From Semisulcospira habei (lineage: Eukaryota; Mollusca; Gastropoda; Semisulcospiridae), in NCBI GenBank assembly GCA_036245525.1, contig BTPG01000001.1, positions 223,565,418-223,629,417 on the forward strand: DNA of 64,000 nucleotides, read 5' to 3'. Below are positions 1 to 11,600 of the stretch, piece after piece. The position numbers and the translations under genes are program-made. Each line of letters begins with the position of its first letter. Positions within the stretch are counted from its first letter, which is position 1. The notes beneath the pieces were generated by a model. The model did not search any database. It saw only the letters and a list, made by a program, of their open reading frames with translations, and was not told the DNA's origin.

Positions 1-1200
1 TCACACATCTGTCAACCCCAATGACCCTTGACCTTTGCGATGAGTCGACTAAATTAGTATGCATAGGAAGGTCTTATCATCAGCTACCTTAGTGACAAAA
101 TTGATTGAAAAATTTGCAAAAACGTTGATAATACCTACCATTTTATCAAAATTGGCATTCTACACACATTTGCCTGCCTCTTGTGACCCTTGACCTTTCC
201 GAGGGCTCATCCAAATTAGTATGCATAGATAGTTCTTACCATCAGGTATCTCTGTACCAAATTTGAGTTTGAAGTTGCGAATAGTATTTGAGAAAAAACA
301 TTTTTTGTCAAAATATGGTTATCTTGGACCTATTTCCTGAGCTCTTGTGACCCTTGACCTTTCCGAGGGCTCATCCAAATTAGTATGCATAGATAGGTCT
401 TACCATCAGGTATCTCTGTAGCACGTTTGGGTTTGAAGTTGTCAATAGTATTTGAGAAAAAACATTTGTTGTCAAAATATGGTTGTCTTGGACCTATTTC
501 CTGAGCTCTTGTGACCCTTGACCTTTCTGAGGGCTCATCCAAATTAGTATGCATAGATAGGTCTTACCATCAGGTATCTCTGTAGCACGTTTGGGTTTGA
601 AGTTGTCAATAGTATTTGAGAAAAAAACATCTTTCGTCAAAATATGGCTATTTTTGACCTATTTCCTGAGCTCTTGTGACCCTTGACCTTTCCGAGAGCT
701 CATCCAAATTAGTATGCAAAGATAGGTCTTACCATCAGGTATCTCTGTAGCAAGTTTGGGTTTGAATTGTGAATAGTATTTGAGAAAAAAACATCTTTTG
801 TCAAAATATAGCTATTTTTCACCTATTTTCTGAGCTCTTGTGACCCTTGACCTTTCCAAAGGATCAACCAAATTAGTATGCATAAAAAGATCTTACCCTC
901 AGGTATCTTTGTACAAAGTTTGGGTTTGAAGTTGAGAATAGTAATACTATTTGAGAAAAAATAAATTAGGTCAAAATATAGCTATTTTTGAACTATTTCC
1001 TTATCCCCTGTGACCTTGACCTTTGTGAGAGGTCACTCAAATTGGTATTGTTAGATAGGTCTTGCCATAAAGTATCCTTGGGCCAAGTTTGAAGACAGGC
1101 TTAAATAGTCTCCAAGAAAATGCCAACATTAAAGTTTACCACGGACGAAGGACGACCACTGGCCCAAAACATACTCACTTTTGCTTTGCACGTGAGCCAA
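1..1200. repeat. Array of about seven ~164-bp tandem repeats ('pearl'/Helentron-type core)
   Basis: The phrase tgacccttgacctt recurs near 21, 183, 347, 511, 676 and 840, with a diverged copy at 1010, giving spacings of 162-170 bp. Each unit also contains variants of ttagtatgcatagataggtc and gtttgggtttgaagttg. The array ends in a unique tail with accactggcccaaaacatac and tcacttttgctttgcacg. A unit with the same tail is found at 45590-46140. Bivalve 'pearl' elements are known to carry ~160-bp core repeats between unique ends; linking this array to them is inference. Confidence 0.8.
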
Positions 1201-1739
1201 AAATTAAGGGCCCAAAGAAATTTAGTTTACACACTTGCTAGATTTTGAAATTTAAATCTCCAAATACGGGCAAGAGAAAAGAGAAAATGTGTTTCCACCT
1301 CAATCGACTTCACTTTTATTGGCCACTGCACTAGCAATTGGCAGCCTGCATTAGGCCATCCCTGTAAAAGTATCCTGTACATTTTTATTGGTTCTCTCCC
1401 AATGCGAAAAAGGCCATCGGAACACCGTTTGCCCATGCACTGCTGACTTCAATCCAAATAACCTTTTGTGCATTGTAAATCGGTTTGATGTACTACCGTG
1501 AACTGAACCTAACACACAAGCTCACCTGAAACATACACATTTGCTCACACACTGAACACAACACATTACAGTCACACATAAATTATGTTTCTAAAACAAT
1601 CGTTTTCAGATTCAGTCAGACGATTTGGCCCGCACGGGTGTGGCACGCACATGTATCAGGCCTTCAAGAATCATTTTATACTGATTTTCGCGATTCACGC
1701 ACCAGATATGCTGACACTACACTTGCACTGTGTTCGTTT

Positions 1740-1830
1740 TTACTATTTGTGTGCTGGTCTGTTATTTTGGACCTTACGGCCGGCTGGAAGCCGACCGTAA
1801 GGTCCAAAATCACTGACCAGCACACGTTTC
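1740..1830. repeat. Palindromic element (gtgctggtctg family)
   Basis: Inverted arms: gtgtgctggtctg, ttttggaccttacggtcgg-like sequence and the complement ccgaccgtaaggtccaaaat, cagcacac. Related half-copies occur near 13610-13650, 15640-15810 and 62240-62270. No coding capacity. Confidence 0.6.
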
Positions 1831-3003
1831 TCTCTCTTTTCTATACGGTTGTTCACAACTTTCACTTCAACGGTAATGCCTAACAGTTTAAGGAAAACGT
1901 TCTTCAGTCGTAAAATTTCTCATAATTTCTAATAAGTATAACGCACAACACGTACTCATTCCTCACAGACACCTACTTCAATACAGAACATTATAGAGAA
2001 GTGTGGCTTACCGGTGATACAAGAAGATGTAAGTCAGAAGCAGAGGGGTCTGTTTACTAGAGCCCTACACTTTTAACACCGACGGCCATTTGGCTTCCGG
2101 CGTTGCTATAGACACGGACATAGGAGTGACGTCCCTTGGTTAAAGCGAATGGGTTTCTGATCGCTCAGTGGTGACACTTTTTATAGCGGTTTCTAGCCCA
2201 GAAAAAAGTTCGAGATAATAAATAAATAACCACTAACTTAATTAATTGAAAGGTGGCGGTGAACAAATACATAAGAAAGAATGGAAAAAAGAGTTAGTCA
2301 ATCTCTCATGCTCTTGGATCATACACATGCATGCTCACCACAAAACATAATATGCAACTCTGTGTGTAAAGAAAACATCAATTTATTTCACTTTATGCAA
2401 TTTGCCAAATACATTTTGTCCGCTCAAATCAAAATGTCGTGTAAGCCCCCCCCCCCCCTCCCCCCAAATAAAATTTAAAAAAAAAAAAGTCCTTCCCTGA
2501 AACGTATGACTTTGGTTTTGTATTTCTGATTCTTTTCCAAGGTATTCCTTTATAAATTCCATGTGTGGCTGTACACATGTTGCACCAGACCATACCATAT
2601 ACTTGTATATTGTTCTATCACCAAACTCTTGTAACATTATGTTTCAGTTATTTTGAAATGTGGAATAAATGTTTTCAAGCACTTGCTTTTCTACAAAAGC
2701 AAATAAAACAGTTCACTTTTCACTTAAAAACTACAAACAAATCTGCACATAGAATCTTTGTGATATATGCTGAGCACTACAAAAAGTCACACAAACACAA
2801 AGCAATAAAAATAAATCTAGCAACAAAGCGACCAATGGTAATTCTAACTGCATACTCTCACACTTTACATTTCCAGGGACCAAGTTTGATAAACGCAAAA
2901 AAAAGTCCAAATGAAAGAACCAGTATGCATTACCAGTGCTGTGTCTGATGACACATAAAAATGTTTCAAACCAGATCCTTTGTCAAGTAAAGGAAACAAC
3001 AAA
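1831..3003. other. 3' flank without recognised genes
   Basis: A/T-rich sequence with short homopolymers (C run at 2447-2457, A run at 2478-2489). No ORF resembles a known family. Confidence 0.5.
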
Positions 3004-3130
3004 TTAACCCTTTTATTGCCAAAGCACAACAAACACCCACCCAAATGCAAGAGACATAGATCCTCATGAGCCCCTGCAGTCGCAGGGGCTCATGAAGATC
3101 TATGCCTCATGCTGGCGTCACATTTACCTG
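3004..3130. repeat. Type II palindromic element, right end degraded
   Basis: Starts ttaacccttttattgccaaa; core agatcctcatgagcccctgc / gcaggggctcatgaagatct, ending near tgcctcatgctg. Confidence 0.65.
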
Positions 3131-3535
3131 TGTGTAAAGGCCTGGAACCATAATAACCCAATGCTGTATCGCACTGCTTTATCATGGATCCAAGCCTCAA
3201 AGCAGACCATTTAGTACTTTGCAGAGCAGGATAAAATGATTTTTGACTCAAATCGTTTTGTCGACGACGGTTCCATGATCTAAAATGCTATTTTGAAGTC
3301 AACTAGGATTTTCTTCTCTCTCGTTTGGTTTGTGATTTGCACAAATACCAGTAAAAGCACCTCCATCAACTGTGATTATAGTTGTTTATCATAGATAGGA
3401 AGTAAATAATGATCAAGATTATTATCAGAAAAATATGAAATGACAAAAACATGTTAAGCTTTCTGGCAGCAGCATTCTATATTTCATGGACATCAATTAT
3501 AAATAAACAGTCAAATGGACAGTTAAAAAGTAAAG

Positions 3536-3616
3536 CAGGTAATAGCACTGTCAGGGGAGAGAAGTGTGCATGATCGATGCACACTTTTCTCCCCTGACAG
3601 TGCTATTACCTACCTC
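3536..3616. repeat. Near-perfect palindrome
   Basis: Arms ggtaatagcactgtcagggg and its complement flank a short centre (gcatgatcgatgc). At ~35 bases per arm it would form a strong hairpin in RNA or cruciform DNA. Confidence 0.75.
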
Positions 3617-3733
3617 ACTTTGTAACCTTCCTAAAATATTAGCACTGGCAGTCTCCCCTTTTCTTTTCAGACAAATGGACACATAAAAACATTTATCAAA
3701 GAGAACAGCGTACTTGCCCTAAGGATAGAAAAA

Positions 3734-3915
3734 TTAACGCTTTGACTATCGGTAGTGCTTTTAGTCACGATGATTCCGGCAAGAATCAACATGACAGAAA
3801 GTGCTACCAACAACCAAAGGGTCAATATACTCACGAGCAGAAGAAATGGGACATTTTTGGAACCATCACGGGCCCATATTGTTCCATTTCCAAAAATGCC
3901 CAATTTCTTCTGCTC
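3734..3915. repeat. Two adjoining foldback elements
   Basis: The first part (3734-3823) is a degraded member of the ttaaccctttg / cgatgattcctgcagg family. The second (about 3836-3915) has arms cagaagaaatgggacatttt and the near-complement aaaatgcccaatttcttctg. Confidence 0.55.
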
Positions 3916-4465
3916 ATCAGTATAGTGAGAATACAGAAATATTGTATAAATAATGCTTATAAAGCAAACAAAACACAACCAAATCAGATTTCTTGCGTTT
4001 AGTGCAATCATAATGGCAGTATTAACACCTCAACTGCTACCAACAATACTACTCAACAGAAAAGATGCGTCACTACATGTCTTTTTCACTGAACAGTGGT
4101 GTCAGCAACAGTGAAGGGGTCAGGCAATCCATTAACTTCCAGAAGTGATTCCATTCTTTAGAGTGGAAGTCATTCAGTTATGGCAGTTCTGGAGTTACAT
4201 TAAAATAATCCATGATCAATTCATTCCTTTGCTTTACAACACAAACCTGAAAGTTTAACTTCAGAACCATAGTTCCAAGCTGTGTTCTGTACAAAACTAA
4301 CCCCTTCACTAGACAAACACAGCACAAACTTGTTAAACTCAAGACCCTTATTCAAGAGTTTAAACTCAGACCCATATTCAAGAGTGTTAAACTCAGACCC
4401 TTACTCAAGAGCCTCATCGTCTGCTGGGGATCACAAGCATCAGTGCCAAGTACGGGCCTCATTAA

Positions 4466-4675
4466 CTCCTTAAGCCCCGAGGACGAAATAATATATTTTT
4501 GCAGATATCCTCTGAGGTATATAACAGTTCTGGAGACAGATCGACCATGATATGTCAAGGTTGGTGTCAGAATAGCTTGGCGCCTGTAGGCGCCAAGCTA
4601 TTCCGACACCAACCTTGAAAGATCATGGTCGATCCAGATCCTGTCGTAGTCTTTCAGGGCGTTATGGGTTAATTG
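4466..4675. repeat. Type I palindromic element (ggcgccaagcta core)
   Basis: Central arms tagcttggcgcctgtaggcgcc and complement, flanked by inverted gatcgaccatgat / atcatggtcgatc. Outer ends degenerate (gcctcattaactcctt ... gggttaat). Confidence 0.75.
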
Positions 4676-4787
4676 GTGTGCCTCAGTCTGATGGTTTCAG
4701 TCAAGATTAGACACTGACTTTACTACCATACATGTAACAGCTGCATTAACAAAAAAAGGTATAAAAATAAATATTTTGAACGCCTCC

Positions 4788-4810
4788 CCCCCCCCCCCCC
4801 CCCCCCCCCC
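4788..4810. repeat. Poly-C run
   Basis: An uninterrupted run of more than 20 C, read as poly-G on the mitofusin strand. Length is unreliable in assemblies. Confidence 0.9.
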
Positions 4811-5324
4811 ATCTCTACCTGCACAAAGCCCTCCCAGCTAATCCATTCCGACTGAAGATAAGAAAAGAAAAAATTTATTGCAATTTAAAACAAGCAATAC
4901 AAAAATAAACGCACAGAATACACACGTTGATCTTGCTAACAGCAGCAGCTAAGTTATTTAAATACGTATATACAAACAAATGGAGAAAAAAAAAACCACT
5001 ATGGTATTTAAATTGTAGGTTAAGGTATAAAATGAGCTATCGCAAGAACATTAAAATCAATGGAACACAGAGTCCGCAAAAACCCAAGATTTATTTCATT
5101 CAGATCATTGTGCTTAAACAATTTTCTTTGTTAAAAGCTGAAATGCATCATCATCATGCATTCCTTTCAAATTCATTGCATTACTTCAATGAAAATGTTC
5201 ATCTTTGCTGCATCTTGATTTCATTCTACTTTAAACTCACTCTGGTTGTCTCCCACGATTCGCTACCTCTGATAGCAGAAGAGAATCAAGGGAGACAACC
5301 AGTGTGCTTGAAACTATGTTCTAC

Positions 5325-5513
5325 AGCAGGAGATGGAGCGACCATAATAATTCAAGGGTAGTGCCAGATTTGCTTGGCGCCTGTTGGCGCCAAGTTAATC
5401 TGGCACTGCCCATGAATTATCATGGTCGATCCATCTCCTGCAACTCGTGCACAGTCATTAGATGACGCCTCCAAACTTTGGGAAATACGGCCATCGGGCT
5501 GAATGAGTTAAAT
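5325..5513. repeat. Type I palindromic element
   Basis: Arms aattcaagggtagtgccag and complement around ggcgcctgttggcgcc. The right end reads ggctgaatgagttaa, as in other family members. Confidence 0.75.
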
Positions 5514-5894
5514 GAGTAGGAGTATGTATCTGCACAGATATGGGATCAGCTGTGGTTTACACATTTTCAACGAGACAGAATATGTACACGCGGTCTACCC
5601 ATTTCAACATTCATAAAGAACCGTGTCAAAAACAGACAGAAAGATACCACACACTACGATTCCAAAATGCAAAGTGACATTCATTTCATTCACAGAATCT
5701 ATGGCGCTGTCAATGTGAGCTTGTCAATCTATAATAAACACTGAAGTAATTTCATACATCACAACGTGGAAAGCTAGTACGGCAGGACCTGTTCTGACCA
5801 ACCACCTTTTCTGGCAAGAAAAAAGATGCTCTTAAAAGACACAATTCATGCTCTCTCAAGAGAAGTCTTGAAGGGCAAAAGGTGTCAGCTGTCA

Positions 5895-6131
5895 TTAACC
5901 CCTTCCCTGCCACTGTACCTACACTGAACGCGCGCTGTACGTACATTTTTGTTTCCGAAAGTTTGGTTCCTTTAACGACCAAAAGCCAACACCGTCCAAG
6001 AAACATGGATACACACTGGTCTCGGCAAGAGGCATAGATCCTCATGAGCCTCCGCAGTTGCGGGGGCTCATGAGGATCTATGTCTCTTGCAGTTGGGTCG
6101 TCTTTACTTTTTTCTTGTCAGTGAAGGGGTA
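5895..6131. repeat. Type II palindromic element (tagatcctcatgagcc core)
   Basis: Left end ttaaccccttccctgccact; core catagatcctcatgagcctc and complement; right end gtcagtgaaggggtaa. Same family as 16019-16247 and 54549-54739. Confidence 0.75.
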
Positions 6132-6626
6132 AAAGACCATCATTTAGGTGGCTACAGCTGCCTCCAAGATGGTCTCTGATGGCAGGTGATCTCTCATAAT
6201 GGTAGCCACAGGTTCTGCTGCAGTTTTACAATGCACACAATTCTGTCTGCACACATTTGTGAATCACAGCTCTATTTACAAAAGGGTACACATACATAAA
6301 TCGTTTCACACTGAAACATTCGGATGCGAAGCCTCATGCAGACATACGAACACACACACTCGCACGCTGAAAAATGATAGCCTCTGAGGCTTACTTTTCT
6401 TTATCTGTATTCTTAGCTCTGCGACAGCATGCACAAACACAACACTTGTTTCAAATCATGACACGTTTGCTTCCAACTAAATCATAGCTGCAGCAATGTT
6501 CATCCTAAGAAATCACGTGTCATACGCACGAAAGACTGAAAATGTTGGCCTAGTCAAAGTCGGAGGTTCTAGTCTAACTTCTAACTTAGGCTAGATCAAC
6601 TTTTCTGTCCACATACATGCATTAAC

Positions 6627-6711
6627 ACCTTGGCTGTCGGTAGCACTTTTTGTCAAAGCGATTTCTGTAGGAATCACCTTGACAAAGACCTCTATTGACA
6701 GTCAAAGGGTT
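6627..6711. repeat. Type III palindromic element
   Basis: ttaacaccttggctgtcggt ... tgacagtcaaagggtta, with an imperfect centre (gatttctgtaggaatcacc). Lies in the presumed 3' UTR/flank of mitofusin. Confidence 0.65.
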
Positions 6712-6758
6712 AGACCACAGATGTCTTCGTGTTCTTTCATCTTTTTCATCAACCTACA

Positions 6759-7029
6759 TTTATTGAATTCAATATATTCAGTATTGTCTGTTAACTATTT
6801 TCGAGTTCTTTCTCATAACCCAGCAAACGAATCATTTTCCGTGATCAAACTGATATCTTCATTATTATGCCAAGATATCTGTACACTAACCACTTTACTG
6901 TACAGTAGCATGGTATCTGCATCATCACTGTACAATATATCACCTCAGCAAATGAATTATACTCAGAGATCAGACCGACACCATGACTGTGTAAAGAAAT
7001 CTGCCTGGTATCATGATATTCCTGCAGCA
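6759..7029 (-). other. Probable start of mitofusin 3' UTR with candidate poly(A) signal
   Basis: Downstream of the stop codon on the minus strand the first AATAAA is at 6759-6764. A second AATAAA lies at 4874-4879, next to an A/T-rich stretch, and would give a much longer 3' UTR that includes several palindromic elements. The end cannot be fixed without cDNA. Confidence 0.35.
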
Positions 7030-7102
7030 CTAGGAGTCCTTCTGTTCCAGGTACTGGGTGCAGAAGCTGTTGAGCTCGCTGTCCAGGAAATCAGCCTTGT
7101 TT
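7030..7102 (-). CDS. Mfn: Mitofusin last exon: C-terminus
   Basis: 73 coding bp ending in TAG (7030-7032). The encoded end, [20 protein letters not shown] then KDS, matches the human [20 protein letters not shown] terminus. The acceptor follows a long pyrimidine run (ttttttcag on the minus strand). The 3' UTR continues leftward. Confidence 0.94.
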
Positions 7103-8550
7103 CTGAAAAAAAAAATAAAAGGTAGGCACTGTTCTTTGGCTGTCAGTAGCAGTTTTAGTCGCAATGATTCCTGCAGGAATCATTGTGACAAAAACCAAAA
7201 CTGACAGCCAAAGGGTTAATTCTACTAACTGGCTCAAAGCCCAACAAACTGAACCCAACGTGTTTGTTCACATGACAAAAATACATTCACTCACATCCTA
7301 TAGACAAACACATCATAATCGTATGCTGTGAAGAGTGAGCACAGCAATTAACTCATTCTGCTCCAGGCCCGAAATACGCAAATTCTGAAGTTGCCTCCTG
7401 AAGACTGTATTACACTTCTGGAAACAGATCGATAGTTCAAGGGTTGTGCCAGAATAGCCTGGCGCCTATGCCCAAGCTATTCTGGCACAACCCTTGAACC
7501 ATCATGCTCGATCCATGTCTTGCCGTGGCATGTCGAAGTTGAATGAGTTAACGTTCCAGAAATTTTGTCTGCTTGCATCTGAAATTCATAAAGTGGCCGG
7601 CAGAGTGGGAGCAACCGGTCTGGTAAATTAATGGTATCACATGCGGAGAAAATCTGATGCCAGCACACAGAAGAAAGGTCTTCGAGAGGCAGCCTGACAA
7701 ATGTTACCTGAGAGACTTGGCGGAGGACGCAACCTCCAGTAGCCGCTGCAGGTCACCCTCTAGTTGTTTTAGTTCCTCTTCCAGCTGCTGTTTGGTGAGG
7801 TCTGCATGATGACATAGACGGGCAAATGTTGATGACAACTCTCTGAAAAACAGTAACATTTTCATTTAGAAAATTTTTCATCGACATTTTTTTGTCCCTC
7901 TGACCTTTCCGAGGGGCTGCCAAATTAGCATGACTAGGAAAATCTCATTAACAGTTATCTCTGTACTATACCAACAAGCAAAAGAAATGCAACATTATTT
8001 GAGTCATCAGAAACACAAGAAGATGGGATGAACCATAACCCACAAAGTCCCTTCTATATGAGAGCTGTCTTCGCTGTCTCTACCTTTTGTCTTTGACTTG
8101 ATTCTGATGTTCAAATATCTCCTTTTGAAAAAGCCTCGCAGATGTGCGAATGCCTCATAGTGAACTCCATAAGGGGTGCACGCAGTGCATACGCATCATT
8201 GGTTTGTCAAACGTCATTTGTCATGACTTTTTTTTTTGTTTTTACGTAATTTTATATTTAACGTGATATTATTTTCGCTTTCGCTTCAAGACTTGCAAAA
8301 ATGATGACAAAACTAGAATTTCACGGTACAATTTCAGTTTTGCTATAATTTGTGTGAAATCAAGTTGACTTTACTAGCTACTTGCTATACTAAGTACACC
8401 TGCATGCTCTTGTGAAAGCGCGTCGATGTGTGTGTATGCGTGTGCGTGCGTGCATGCGTGCGCTCCAAACATCCTCAAAAGGCATGTAGATGTTCATGCG
8501 CCATCCGGGTACATGAGGATCTATGCCTCCTGGAGATGCGCACATGTGCT

Positions 8551-8639
<89 letters not shown>

Positions 8640-11600
8640 ATTTTGCTGAAGAAGTTGAAACGGTACAAAGCAGGCTAACGGACTCATCCAATGTCTTTTT
8701 CCAAACAAGCTATATCGGGTCACCTGCATGCTCTTCTGAAAAGCGCGACAATGTGTGTGTGTGTGTGTGCGTGTTAGTGCGTGCATGCTCCAAACATCTC
8801 CAAGAGACATAGATCCTCATGCGCTATCTGGGCACATGAGGATCTATCCCTCCTTGAGATGCGCGCATGTCTGTGTGAGAGAGACAGACTTTGGTGTGCG
8901 CTAGAGAGAATTACGTCATATTTAGAGTATTATGTCAATGTCTGTGTGGTGACGGAGTTGCATCTTTTACGTCACTGCCACTGTCTGACTTTCTCTAAAA
9001 GTCAATTTTTTTTTTTACTGTTTTAATTCTTTTCTGAAAAGAATTAATTTTTACTAAAGAAGTTGAAAGGATGCAAAGCTGGCTAATTAACTCATCCAAT
9101 GTCTTTATCCAAACTAGCTATATCGAACATTTCAAGTAAATATAATAAAAATTACGGACTCTAATCTGGGTCAACCGACTTCCTATAAACGGTTGTTTAT
9201 GTCTTAAATGAGAAATTCAATTACAATATGCTCGGAGGCTCTCCCTTTAAGAAAGTATTTCGCCAAGTTTCAAACTTGTGTGTCCAGAAATATCAGAGAT
9301 TCTCTTGTTTACATACATACGTACACACATACATACGCACATATGGCGCTTCGTGCCAAATGTACATTCAGCAGCGAGGTTAGCGTAACTAGACATGATG
9401 TAATTTTTATCTTGTTACTTCAATTGTGAGAGGTGTAGGCCTGCCCACCTTTGACATCATGGACATGCTATTAAATTCGCCCCAGCACGACCCATCTTAA
9501 AAGTCTCTTCTATAAATAGAAGGGACTTAAAAATGGTTCTGATGACTCGAATTATGTCGCATTTCTTTTGCTTGTCAGTATATATTACAGACCATAGATG
9601 AATTACAGCACACAGACTCTTCACATTTACTATCACATGAGCTAAAATCATTTTGTTTTCATGACTTGCCCTTAGTTGAGTGAACTAAACTGACAGTTCA
9701 CCTGTCAATCACCTGTCTCACCCAAAAAACTGAAACGTGGCATGCACCAGCATGACTTGACCCTTATGTACATGCAGCCATTGGTAATGTTAACAGTACA
9801 AGTGTCCACAAGCACAAGGGTGTTGAAGAAAAACCAACAACTTACTGTTGCACTTGGTGACTACAGTTAGAGGACGTCAAATCCACGATGAGTCTAAGTT
9901 TGCTGCTGGCGTATTCCACGTACTGCTGCTTAAAGCTTCGCTCCTTTGCCCGCGTGGTCCATGTGAGTCGCTCATACAGATATAGCAGCCCATACAGAGC
10001 TCCTGTGACTGCAATCACTCTCCAGCCTGCTGCTTTGGCCAGCTGTAATGACAGAACAGCGCACATGCTCAACGCTCCAAAGCAAAAAAAACCTGCAATG
10101 CACCAACTCAGCCCTGACATGCGACGAGATATGACTTAACTATGATAGTTCTCGCACCATCCTTGGAATACCACAGTCAATCTGTTGCCTAAATTTCTGC
10201 AGTTGATTCACAAAATTGGGATAATTTTTCAACTGATTTAATTCAAGCCATTGTGTATGCTACATATTTCGCCATGTATCACTTTTTATTTTTATTTTAC
10301 TTTTATCAATAGTGAAAGAACGTGTACAATTATAAAAATACAGAAATTTCTTTACGAGACACCAATGTTTATTCATGATTTAACCCCTTCACTACTGAGG
10401 AAATGAGAACATGATCCAACTGCTTGTGACATAGATTTTCATGAGTCTCCACAGTTGCGGGGGCTCTTGAGGATCTATGCTTCCTGCTGACATGACTTTG
10501 TATCCAAGTTAACAACCAACTTTCTCTCTCTCACCAGTCCGGCTACAGCCACAGCCCCCAAGGTGGTGCGCGAGGTGAAAGAGGCGAAAGTTGTCAGCAA
10601 AGTGGTCAGAATCTCGTTGTCGTGGAGACCCTGCACCGAGGCAGCTGCCATAGCACTGCTGCCAGACATTGGCTGTCCAAGCTGAAAATGAAAATATCAT
10701 GGGTGAAACAGCCAAATTTTTGAAAAACTGAAAGGGGGTCCAGGGGCGTGGCCCCTGGTGGGGTGCAGGGGCAACGCCCTGCGGCGCTGAAGAAAATGTC
10801 ACCTTGCCACATTTAACTGTCTTCAACATCATAACTATTGTCAACGTTTTGCCTGCTACGCCACTGTCATCAGTATCGCAACACAGAAAAAAGCTTTTTT
10901 TTTTTTTTTTTTCCTCAAAACGGAAGTTCCGTCTACAGCTTTTTTTCAAAAACGGATTCCGTTCTAAAACGGAAAAAGTTTCACCCATGAAATATGTTCT
11001 AAAAATTTACAAGCATGCAGAATATAGTTGACTGTTGAAAACATTAACAGTTCATAGTTAGCTGCACTGTTTGAGATGTGCAGTGTCTGTTGTGTTGAGT
11101 GACATGATGCTTAGGTTCCACAGAGCTGTATCGAAAGAGCACAATATTTGATACAAAATAAATCACACAGAGCATTTCATTTTCATCAAACATCTTGTTT
11201 TTTGCAGTTGATCTTTCTTTCATTTCATTGCAAATATTTACATTTTCTAATTTGTGGTTCAGAAGCCAGACTTGCAAAGAAATCACTGTACTATTTTTGT
11301 ACGAACACTTTTAATGCTTTTTAATCTATTATTTTGACCCGTGCAAATTCCATAAATTGCATACCAGGTGTTAAATAAAATATTTGTTCCAAATGCTTCA
11401 TACAAAAACATGTAAGTACATGTACATATAATGACCAGAACTGTACACACCTTAAAATTGAGAACAACCAAACTACTCAGTCCCAAAATCTGACCACAAG
11501 AAACTACAATGTATAACATGAAGAAACTAAAGCTCAAATTTTGTGTAAAAATAAGCAAAAATCATAAGGGTAAAATGATCTGTAGTTGGTTGTGCACTAC

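Noticed and set aside
3667..4011. 114-residue hydrophobic minus-strand frame as a membrane protein gene
   Set aside because: It spans two foldback elements and reads similarly hydrophobic on both strands because of their palindromic T/A-rich arms.
8426..8812. Overlapping open frames with long runs of Glu-Arg repeats
   Set aside because: They are readings of the (GA)n microsatellite and its GT-rich neighbours in several frames.
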